From the NCBI GenBank assembly GCA_030374735.1, contig JASCIV010000514.1:1-17758 (forward strand): a stretch of 17,758 nt of DNA, given 5' to 3'. Below, in pieces: positions 8,750 to 16,024 of the stretch. Under the pieces are notes generated by a model. That model did not search any database. It was not told the DNA's origin and was given only the letters and a program-made list of their open reading frames with translations. The stretch is from Gracilaria caudata (taxonomy: Eukaryota > Rhodophyta > Florideophyceae > Gracilariales > Gracilariaceae). Position 1 is the stretch's first letter, and each line of letters begins with the position of its first letter. The position numbers were made by a program, and so were the translations under genes.

Positions 8750-9251
8750 GATTGAATCTGGAAATGAAGGGGTAAGGGGCTCGGGGTTTGAACTTGCAGA
8801 TGATATCTTGGAGTGCGCGGGTCCTGTCGGATTTTATCTCTGACGTGGCCAGTGGTCAGCCTACTGCGGGGGGTCAAGTGTATCTTGGGCTGGAAGGGTC
8901 ACGATATTTTTTTGTGATTTTGGAAATATGGATGAAAATATGCGCCGTCTGACATGGAAGATGCTGCAACACGGCTGACCTGCAACTTTTTCACATTAAA
9001 TAAATGGCTTTCAATAGTTTAAAAGCCGCTTTGAACCGTCTTTGTCTTCTGGGAAGATTGGTAGAGCAAGAAAGACCCAAAAAGGTCGAACTTGAACAAA
9101 TTGTGCCACACTCCTGAGTACTGTACCTTCGGCACCAGGGGTAGGTACAATGGTACTTGTTATGTGTTGATGTCGGCTCCGAGAGCCAGCACTGGGCGGA
9201 CCCCAGAAGGTCCTTACAATGCCGTCACTTTTGGTTCATTTTATGCAGTTT

Positions 9252-9281
9252 ACCCTCTTACCAAGGGTATGATAAGAGGGT
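9252..9281. other. Stem-loop, 9-bp perfect stem
   Basis: ACCCTCTTA (9252-9260) pairs with TAAGAGGGT (9273-9281) around a 12-base loop. The loop itself contains AAGGGTA, which could pair with TACCC on the left arm, so two mutually exclusive hairpins are possible. Function unknown. Confidence 0.6.
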
Positions 9282-9548
9282 TAGGATCGTGCTAGTCTTG
9301 TAGACCTGTTCCCAAAGTCAGCGGCCAAGGTTACTGCAGAGAGCAGCACACTGTAGGATCAACAGCCTAATCAACAGATACAACGGCGCCCTGTACGCTA
9401 TTCAGATATCTTGTATGATATCGGAAGTCGCCAACAGTGAAGGCAGATATCATAGAAGACATCTGAATTTGGAACGTTTTTCTTTTTTTGGATGCAAGGT
9501 ATCTAATGGTCTAATAGATACTAATAGAATATTCCAAATCAGGCACCT

Positions 9549-9556
9549 TATATAAA
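9549..9556 (+). promoter_or_regulatory. Candidate TATA box upstream of HUS1
   Basis: TATATAAA in an AT-rich stretch about 400 bases upstream of the HUS1 ATG. If used, transcription would start near 9580 and give a leader of about 370 bases with upstream ATGs. Confidence 0.35.
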
Positions 9557-9630
9557 ACTGGGAACACATTTGAATCACGAATGGATCAGAGTTTCGCGCG
9601 AAAACCAAACTAGCGTAGGTACCGCTATGC

Positions 9631-9810
9631 ATGGAAGACGAAGGTTGGCACAATCTGCTTCGTTTCCAACTTGTTGAAGAGTTTTGTTACAGTTGGAGGT
9701 GGGTGGAGGTTCATGTCAAGGTAGGCCCCAGAAGCAAACCAAATCGGCGACGAACTTTCACGGAGCATGACAGTGTCGAACAAACTGCGGCAGAAGCTTA
9801 CCAATCTTGA
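9631..9810 (+). other. Upstream ORF (59 codons) in the HUS1 leader
   Basis: ATG at 9631 opens a frame beginning MEDEGWHNLLRF and ending in TGA at 9808-9810, 144 bases before the HUS1 ATG. It has ordinary amino-acid composition but no family match that I know. An internal AAG-GTAGGC (GT at 9721) could act as a donor; spliced to a CAG ending at 9949 it would run in frame into the HUS1 ATG. Most simply this is an upstream ORF that would reduce HUS1 translation. Confidence 0.3.
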
Positions 9811-9954
9811 GTCCAGGAACATCAGAGGAAGAATACCGTTGACACCTCTTGCTAACTCCGACAGTAAGCAATTAGCAGCGTATTCGTACTGAATGCACAT
9901 TTGGTGAGCAATCGCTTTGACGAGTATAGACACTACATTCATCAGCAGAGAACA

Positions 9955-10797
9955 ATGAGATTTAAGGGTCGTCTGAAGCCAGAGCGAGTGGCTGATTTCT
10001 TAAGAGTAGCCCAGCTTTTGGACAAGGTTGGAAAGAGATGTGTGTTGCACCTCAGCGCACCTGAAGTTGAAAACATTCGAATCGTATTCCAAGCAGATGT
10101 TTCTGGCTCTGTAGCAGCTTACGCCCATTTCACGAGAACAGAGTGGTTTCTGTCATACAGGATCGAGTCTCAAAATGCGAACCAAATCGGGCTTGAGATG
10201 GACATGCAAAATCTACTTCGTGCTTTGCGCTCTGCATCTGCCGCAGACCACATACTCGTCAAGCTGGCAAAAAAGGGAGTTCCGGTTCTAACATTTGAGA
10301 TGATTACGGCTCTGGGGCCTATTATGCAGGACATCCCAGTGGTAGTTTTATCCGCAATACGGCTTTCTGAATATCAACCACCGGATCATGATAGGACCAA
10401 AGGTTTTGCATTGCCGCCACTAACTAAGATTCACACTCTTGTCGACCGCATGAAAGTACTGTGCAATTCTCTTTGCTTGAAAGCTACGTTGTACGAGGAT
10501 AGAGCCAAGCTTCTGCTTGGAATCGACACAGACACGGCCTCCGTTTCTGCGACGTTTACGGATCTTTCTATTGCAAGCTACGAAGATGACGAATCTATGC
10601 AAGAGCAACGAGGAACGCCTGCCCCTGAGCAAGAAGCAGTCGTAGACCTGCGCAACTTTAGTAGATGTTTGTTTGGTCATCAAGCACAGCCACTACACGC
10701 AACGTGCTTCATTCACCCACACTACGTCATGGTGCATTTGACAGTTTCCGCCGATGTGAGCATATCGTACTACATTCCTCGTAAGTTCGCCCCTTAG
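9955..10797 (+). CDS. HUS1: HUS1, checkpoint clamp (9-1-1 complex) subunit
   Basis: Intronless, 280 residues, the same length as human HUS1. The start chosen is the ATG giving MRFKGRL, which matches the family N-terminus (MKFRAKI in human). The frame is open for 18 more codons upstream but has no ATG there. Landmarks: VGKRCVLHLSAPEV (about 27-40) on the first sliding-clamp lobe, LEMDMQNLLRALRSA (about 80-94, matching the human LTSENLSRALKTA region), KLAKKGVPVLTFEM, the middle HDIP-like block QDIPVVVL, LPPLTKIHTLVDRMK, and the terminal SISYYIP matching human SLQYFIP. Known role: PCNA-like ring with RAD9 and RAD1, loaded at damaged DNA to activate ATR-type signalling. It is convergent with Rab1, only 91 bases between stops, so the 3' UTRs probably overlap. 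Confidence 0.93.
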   Translation: MRFKGRLKPERVADFLRVAQLLDKVGKRCVLHLSAPEVENIRIVFQADVSGSVAAYAHFTRTEWFLSYRIESQNANQIGLEMDMQNLLRALRSASAADHILVKLAKKGVPVLTFEMITALGPIMQDIPVVVLSAIRLSEYQPPDHDRTKGFALPPLTKIHTLVDRMKVLCNSLCLKATLYEDRAKLLLGIDTDTASVSATFTDLSIASYEDDESMQEQRGTPAPEQEAVVDLRNFSRCLFGHQAQPLHATCFIHPHYVMVHLTVSADVSISYYIPRKFAP

Positions 10798-10888
10798 CTG
10801 TTAGCACATTTCGACATAAACAAAATCCTTGCACACCAAACCTATCGCTCCGTCAATGCTTTGGCAGTTGTTCTTTTGCAATCTTGGG

Positions 10889-11979
10889 TTAGCAGCATCC
10901 AGATGATGCCGAGACTTCTTCATCCTTGGCGGAAACTTTTACAGTACCGCCGTTGGGAGTCTTAGTTGGTTGGAAAGAGGTAGATGCTTTGATTTCCGCA
11001 GCCATGGCTGTAAAAGCCGCCTCGACATTTTCGGCGGTCTTGGCGGAAGTCTCCAGGAACTTGATGCCCAAAGAGTCGGCAAATTCTTTCGCAGTCGCGG
11101 TATCTACAACTTTCTTCGATGTCAAATCATTCTTGTTTCCAACCAAGAGCTTGCAAACATGTTCTGACGCAAATCGATCGATCTCTTGTAGCCACGATTT
11201 CACATTGTTGAATGACTCTTGATCTGTGACATCATAGACAATGATGATACCATGCGCACCGCGGTAGTATGAGGATGTGATTGTTCTAAAACGTTCTTGC
11301 CCTGCTGTATCCCATATCTGAAGCTTGATTACTTTGCCGTCCAGTTCGATTGTACGAATTTTCTGCGCGCCATTGCATTCGCAACAAATCAGAGTCAGCT
11401 CTTGAAGAGTATTACGCGACGCAAACATGTATCGGGCGAAGACTGGCGAGACGTACGAAATCAACACCGATTGTAGAGATATAACTTTCGGTATACGTGT
11501 CATCGGCGAAACGCAGTAGGAGACATGACTTCCCAACACTATAATTTGCGTTCGAAAAGCAACGAAGTCCAAGCAAAGTTAGAAACCGCGTACAATGTGA
11601 AAATGATCAGGCGCTTGAGTGGCTCATAGTATGATGAACTTACCCCTGTGAGCAAAAGAAACGCAATGAATCATCAATAATTGAGTCGCATTGAAGTTGG
11701 CCATCGTATTCGTCAGTTAGAAGAAATTGGGTCCGAAAACATTTGCTACACGTTTGGTTCGCCACCTTTCGCGGTTTTGAGTCGCAAACGGTCACCGTCT
11801 AGACGCATCAACTTCTCACGCTATTTTCGCAACGTACCGAGTCACCGATGAGAAGATTCTTGTACAAATAGTCGCTGCAGAGTGGTGATTCGAAAAAAGG
11901 ACGAGTTAGCACAAGATGTTGACTGTTGCATCGCAAGCGTTGTTGACGACACATGTTTAGCTTACTATTCCGGATTCAT
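10889..11979 (-). CDS. RAB1: Rab1/Ypt1 (RabD) small GTPase, five coding exons including a 2-nt exon
   Basis: Join exons 11966-11979 (14 nt), 11838-11874 (37), 11644-11645 (2), 11457-11538 (82) and 10889-11362 (474 with TAA): 609 nt, 202 residues. N-terminus [18 protein letters not shown]-loop GDSGVGKS (15-22), switch I with T40, the RabF stretch STIGVDF-KIRTIE, WDTAGQE (62-68, Q67), NKND (121-124), ETSAK (149-153), and the CC prenylation end (201-202). Introns: 11875-11965 (GTAAGC..CTGCAG), 11646-11837 (GTACGT..CTCACAG), 11539-11643 (GTAAGT..TTATAG), 11363-11456 (GTACGT..GCGCAG). All four have a CTAAC or CTGAC branch motif, three of them 31-40 bases from the acceptor. The family match (MNPEY is the canonical Rab1 start) fixes the first two exons. 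Known role: ER-to-Golgi transport and autophagy. An unspliced frame up to 11572 gives a false N-terminus. N11 in place of the usual Leu is unusual. Confidence 0.93.
11644..11645 (-). other. RAB1: Proposed 2-nucleotide coding exon (GG) of Rab1
   Basis: On the minus strand a pyrimidine-rich acceptor TTTCTTTTGCTCACAG is followed by GG and then the donor GTAAGTTC. The preceding exon ends exactly after the Ser17 codon TCG. The following exon begins with T and then GTT GGG AAG (V19 G20 K21). Adding GG restores GGT for Gly18 and the frame. Skipping it gives a frameshift reaching TGA after 12 codons. Flanking introns are 192 bp and 105 bp. Confidence 0.75.
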
Positions 11980-13053
11980 GACGGCGTTCGCTATAGTTGA
12001 AATTCAGCGCGAGGAAGAGATCAGCGGCGCGGATGGCACGACAGAATCTGGTGTAGACGTGAGGAGCCGAACACGCAGCCTGGCGTTGGAGGTGTGGGAG
12101 ACGCTGGCGGGAACGAAATTTGAGTCACATCTTTGTCCAAGACAATCAAGCACAAGGCACTTTTGAGGCCTTGAAATTTCAGTCGCAGACACATTGGCGA
12201 CTTACACCAGTCAGTTGAGCTGACACAATGTTATCTGTGTTGATATCTCGCGCATTGCACATGACACGTCTCCAATTCATGAACAGATGATGATGGACCA
12301 CCATTTCGGATCAAAAAGGGATGCCATCTGGACTCCGTTTTAGCACGAACTCATGAAATCACCCCTGGGTACCTACCGTCTCGCGTGACATGGCATTCGA
12401 GGACGACGCCTCTGAAATATTGAGCCCATTCAGCTAAGATACTTCGCTACCCACAAAACACGCGAAGACGAACAAATCACAGAATGCCCGTAGATCATCT
12501 GAATTGGCGATGATACTGTATCACAGATCCGAGTACAGAGGCAACGAAAGGGTTGCTGCCCTGTACAAGGCTGAAACTTCATCCTCACATGCTGTTTGGC
12601 ATGCGCTTCCACAGACAAATCGGGCTTGCTCGCAATCAAGCTCACGCCAGCTACTGCTGGAATTAATCGTTAAATAGTGACGTGGTAGATCTCGAACAAA
12701 AACTGCTGAATTCACCAAGCTCATCGGGTTTTAATTGTCGACGAGGTGCACAGAATCAGCGCGCGGTATGATAAATCACAACAACCACAAAGTTGCAATG
12801 GTATTCTGTTGTTCTCTGTCGTCTGTTCATTACGCGGCGCACCAACCAGACTTGGGCATCAATGATAAGTCAAGAGTTCTGTTTTCTTTTATGTAACTCA
12901 CAGTCTCTTCTAGCTTAGAAATATCTCCTCATCCGCAAAGTGGAAGGCCTTCGAGTTTCAGGCAAACGAGTAACTGAGATATCTTCTCGCTGTCTAATAC
13001 GATGATATGTATTAATCTTTGGGCTGCACTATGACATCCACACGAGCAAACCC
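11980..13053. other. Spacer between Rab1 and enolase, no supported gene
   Basis: 1074 bp holding the Rab1 promoter and leader (left part, minus strand) and the enolase 3' UTR (right part). Open frames on plus (11882-12166, partly antisense to Rab1 exons and starting at GTG) and minus (12430-12645, 12521-12724) have no recognisable content. No TATA box, repeat or RNA gene motif is evident. Confidence 0.55.
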
Positions 13054-14391
13054 TTATATAGCCCAGGGGGTACGGAAACTGGACCCCGCGTAGATAGCTT
13101 CAGCGCCAAGCTCCTCTTCAATTCGCAAAAGCTGGTTGTATTTGGCAAGTCGCTCGGAGCGGCAAGGGGCACCGGTCTTAATCTGCGCTGTGCCAAGTCC
13201 GACACACAAATCAGCAATGAAAGTATCTTCTGTTTCACCCGATCGATGGGAAACCATGACGCCCCATCCCGCATCGCGCGACATCTTGCACGCTTGAATA
13301 GCTTCAGTGATGGATCCAATCTGATTTACCTTGAGCAGCAGAGCATTGCAAGCCTTCTTTGTGATACCAGTCTGAATGCGAGTTGGATTGGTTACAAGAA
13401 GATCATCGCCAACGATCTGAACATTCTCACCAACCGCTGCAGTAAGCGCCGCGTAAGATTCCCAATCATCTTGATCGAAAGGATCTTCGATGGAAACCAT
13501 TGGGAAATCAGCGACGAAGCCCTTGTACAGTTCGCCGAGTTGCTCACCAGTTAGGCATTGAGAGCCGTCATTATCTGCAGTCTTGAAATCAAGATCGTAC
13601 ATCTTCTTATCGTCCTTCCAAAATTCACTGGCAGCGACATCCATACCGACCTTCACCTTTCCAGTGTATCCGGCCATTTCGATAGCCTCTTCCAATAACC
13701 GAAGACCTTCAGTATTATCCTGAATATTTGGAGCAAAGCCACCTTCATCACCAACGCTAGTAGCATCCAAGCCGTACTTCTTCTTAATGACCTTCTTAAG
13801 ATATTGATAAGTCTCAGCGCCCATTTTCATGGCCTCGCGGAAGGTGGTGGCGCCCAGAGGCAGGATCATAAACTCTTGCATAGCAAGCTTATTTCCAGCA
13901 TGGCTACCGCCATTGATAACGTTGAGACTGGGCACCGGAAGCAACATCTTGGGGTTACCCGCCAGATCGTTGAGGTGCTTGTAAAGCGGAAGGCCCTTGG
14001 CAGCCGCACCAGCCCTTGCACAAGCCATAGACGCGCCGAGAATGGCATTAGCTCCAAGATTCTTCTTGAATCCACCTTCGGTGCCATCAAGCTCGATCAT
14101 CTTCGCGTCAATGGCCGACTGATCGGAAGCATCCATACCAATGATTGCCGGCGCGATCTTGTCCTTGACGTTTGCAACGGCTTTGTCAACGCCCTTTCCG
14201 AGATATGCGGACTTGTCTCCATCGCGCAACTCCAGCGCCTCGTAGATGCCTGTGGATGCTCCCGACGGAACCATGGCGGAAAACTTGCCATCGGAGGTTG
14301 TGATATCGACCTCGACGGTTGGATTGCCGCGAGAGTCGAACACGGAACGTGCAGTGACGGCTGTGATCTTGCCAGACATACTGTTCACCAT
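13054..14391 (-). CDS. ENO: Enolase (phosphopyruvate hydratase)
   Basis: Intronless, 445 residues from the first ATG. A second ATG at 14377-14379 gives MSGKITAV and 441 residues, closer to usual family N-termini, so either start is possible. Reaction: 2-phosphoglycerate to phosphoenolpyruvate in glycolysis and back in gluconeogenesis. Evidence, in order: DSRGNPTVEVD, SGASTGIYEALELRDGDK (mobile loop), LGANAILGASMA, INGGSHAGNKLAMQEFMI, SVGDEGGFAPN, and the metal-binding acids in KVGMDVAASEF, SIEDPF and IVGDDLLVTN. Then come the signature LLLKVNQIGSITEA with the catalytic Lys, and SHRSGETED. It lacks the EWGW-type insert of plant and apicomplexan enolases but has two extra residues (LDGTEGGFKKNLGAN) compared with yeast and human at the same place. 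No organelle presequence is seen, so it is probably cytosolic. Confidence 0.97.
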   Translation of the reverse strand: MVNSMSGKITAVTARSVFDSRGNPTVEVDITTSDGKFSAMVPSGASTGIYEALELRDGDKSAYLGKGVDKAVANVKDKIAPAIIGMDASDQSAIDAKMIELDGTEGGFKKNLGANAILGASMACARAGAAAKGLPLYKHLNDLAGNPKMLLPVPSLNVINGGSHAGNKLAMQEFMILPLGATTFREAMKMGAETYQYLKKVIKKKYGLDATSVGDEGGFAPNIQDNTEGLRLLEEAIEMAGYTGKVKVGMDVAASEFWKDDKKMYDLDFKTADNDGSQCLTGEQLGELYKGFVADFPMVSIEDPFDQDDWESYAALTAAVGENVQIVGDDLLVTNPTRIQTGITKKACNALLLKVNQIGSITEAIQACKMSRDAGWGVMVSHRSGETEDTFIADLCVGLGTAQIKTGAPCRSERLAKYNQLLRIEEELGAEAIYAGSSFRTPWAI

Positions 14392-14509
14392 GAAGGAGCA
14401 AGCGACGGTGGGGCTGTTGTAAAAAGCTCGATGAGGGTTCAGATGTGTTTTGCTTGTTGTGTGGCGAAACCGTCGAGAAACAGCGGATCGCGACAGTGGG
14501 AGCGAATTG

Positions 14510-14519
14510 TATATAAAAA
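14510..14519. promoter_or_regulatory. Candidate TATA element for enolase
   Basis: TATATAAAAA on plus (TTTTTATATA on minus) about 120 bases upstream of the first enolase ATG. The central TATATA is symmetric, so it can serve the minus-strand gene, although the run of A makes the plus orientation look better. Confidence 0.35.
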
Positions 14520-15684
14520 CAATCGGTGAATTTCTCGGGGCATATTGAGATTTGTAAGTGATGTGTTTTCATTGGTGGACGATGGTGCTTGCGCCGAATC
14601 TGCGCCGGGGCGCTCGACGAATGAACGTGGTACACGTGGACGCGCACGCTGCCGGTGGACACACCCGCCAGTGCGAGGCGCGCAGCTGCACCTGAGCAGC
14701 TTTTCCGGCTGTTGCTGCACGCGTGGGTGATGATGCCGGTGACATGGCAGCGTTGTGTCGTGTGCGACAACAACAGCTGTCGCAGATGTCGCAGGTTTTG
14801 ATTAGCATGAGCGAAGAGAAAATGCGCATGAAACGATAGGGCGGTGAGCTGATCAAAAGGTTGGTGTCAGTCGCATCTCATTCCAAGTGGGGCGTATGAC
14901 GGCTTGTTGATGTGATGCTCCTTTTCTTGGAGATATGAGTTGGTGGCTTGAGAACAGCCAATTGTTCAGTTGCGCATGGGGGTTTGACTCAAAGCGTTTG
15001 AGGGTTGAGTTTATCGAGACTGAGCAGTTTGTGGCACTGAACGAGAAGGACATGTCGTCGGGCGACCGGGAGGATCGTCGTGTGGTTGTCTCATGATGAG
15101 TGCCGAGATCGGGATAGAAAATAGAGAGGACGAGTCTTCAAAGTGTGGGGGGGAGCTTTATTGTGATTTCCCTTCATTCGAAAGGCGAGCTTGCGTGGCT
15201 GACTCGGCTGCGGAAAGGGGCGCTACAGGGGCATAGTACTGACAGTGGGAGCGTCACTGGTGCCTGACAAAGCGTTTGGAGTAGCCGTTCGCGAGCGGTG
15301 CGTTGCGAGAGCGAACGGAGCGCAGGCGATCGATAAGGTGCGGTGTAATATAGCGTGTAAAAAAGTTTAGCGGATGCGCTGTGTGCGGGTGTACAGAGGC
15401 TAACGTTGCGCAACTTGCGGCTGACAAGCTCGCGGGCGGCTCGGGGGGGGTGGGGCGTGGGGGGACTCGCGTGTGAGCTGGCGAGACGAGAACGAGCGCG
15501 GAAGGTTAAAAGCGTAAAAAGGCGCGGCGCGCGGCCGCGGACGGCGCGCACGGACGGTGCGTAGATTTGGGCGACGTGGCAATTTAGGAGCGCGCTGTGA
15601 GTGGGTGGCCGTTACGCTGTACGGCCGGTAGCCACTGGCGTGGCACTCGCTGCTTGGGCACACGCAAGCAAACACGTCACACGT

Positions 15685-15719
15685 CACGCGCCACGCGCCA
15701 CGCGCCACGCGCCACGCGC
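15685..15719. repeat. 7-bp tandem repeat CACGCGC x5
   Basis: Five perfect head-to-tail copies of CACGCGC inside the CpG-rich island, preceded by related CACGTCA strings. Because seven is not a multiple of three, the repeat runs through all frames, which argues against coding. Confidence 0.92.
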
Positions 15720-15930
15720 CATCGCCACCCGCCCGTCACGCGCGAACGCACGCGCGCCGTCACGTGCGCGAGCGCGCCGCCGTCGTCGCTCCGCCACCAC
15801 CTTCGGGAATAACCGCAGGCGCGCCGCCGCCCAATGGGCGCGCGCCAAACAGCGCATGCCGCACCTCGCGTGCATCTCCAGCACTGCTTGGAGCACTCAC
15901 GCAATAAGAAGGCCGCGAACACGCACGCCG

Positions 15931-15963
15931 CACGTGTCGTGCCGCTTTATACAAACACCCAAT
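15931..15963 (-). promoter_or_regulatory. Promoter-like cluster (CCAAT, TATAAA, CACGTG) in minus orientation
   Basis: Reading the minus strand: ATTGG (inverted CCAAT, 15959-15963), then TATAAA (15946-15951), then CACGTG (15931-15936). The order and spacing suit transcription toward lower coordinates, yet no convincing gene starts there. It lies just past the 3' end of the deaminase gene. It might drive a non-coding RNA or a far-upstream enolase transcript, or it may be fortuitous. Confidence 0.3.
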
Positions 15964-16024
15964 CAGCGCTCCAGCGCTGCAGCGCACCTCCCCCCCACCC
16001 ACCGCGCGTGCCCGCAAAATATCC

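Larger units (their letters stand above)
8750..9954. other. Divergent spacer between SKP1 and HUS1, no supported gene
   Basis: 1205 bp between two head-to-head start codons. It contains a perfect 9-bp stem-loop at 9252-9281, a TATATAAA element at 9549-9556, and small open frames on both strands near 9580-9942. The larger minus frame (9625-9942, 105 codons) starts 12 bases from the HUS1 ATG and matches no family I recognise. I see no tRNA or snRNA motif. Confidence 0.55.
14392..16024. other. Spacer between enolase and the deaminase, with a CpG-rich island
   Basis: 1633 bp. The left part (14392-14600) should hold the enolase promoter and leader. About 15400-15960 is very rich in CG. Its right half is C-rich on plus, the mirror image of the G-rich island at the window's left end. 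Long frames here (15174-15551 minus, 15601-16101 plus) are Arg/Ala/His-rich and follow repeats; I do not support them as genes. No RNA gene motif was recognised. Confidence 0.55.

Noticed and set aside
9000..9450. Possible structured RNA (snRNA, SRP or RNase P RNA)
   Set aside because: I looked for U1, U2, U5 and U6 core motifs, tRNA A and B boxes and RNase P signatures in this and the other spacers and found none convincing.
11363..11572. Rab1 N-terminus from the continuous frame (start near 11572)
   Set aside because: The first 70 or so residues match no Rab and read through an intron and a wrong frame of the P-loop exon. The spliced model gives canonical MNPEYDYL...GDSGVGKS.
11539..11837. 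Single 297-nt Rab1 intron with TA..TA ends that would also restore Gly18
   Set aside because: Keeping one G from each side (TCGG plus GTGTT) gives the same protein, but it needs a non-GT-AG intron. The two internal canonical sites flanking GG would then be coincidences. I keep it as the main alternative to be excluded by cDNA.
11882..12166. 94-codon plus-strand frame
   Set aside because: Opens at GTG, runs antisense through Rab1 exon 1 and intron 1, and has no family features.
13804..14529. 241-codon plus-strand frame
   Set aside because: Antisense to enolase, whose motifs are unambiguous on the minus strand.
15174..15551. 125-codon minus frame
   Set aside because: Arg/Ser/Leu-rich translation of a GC-rich spacer without domain or conserved pattern.
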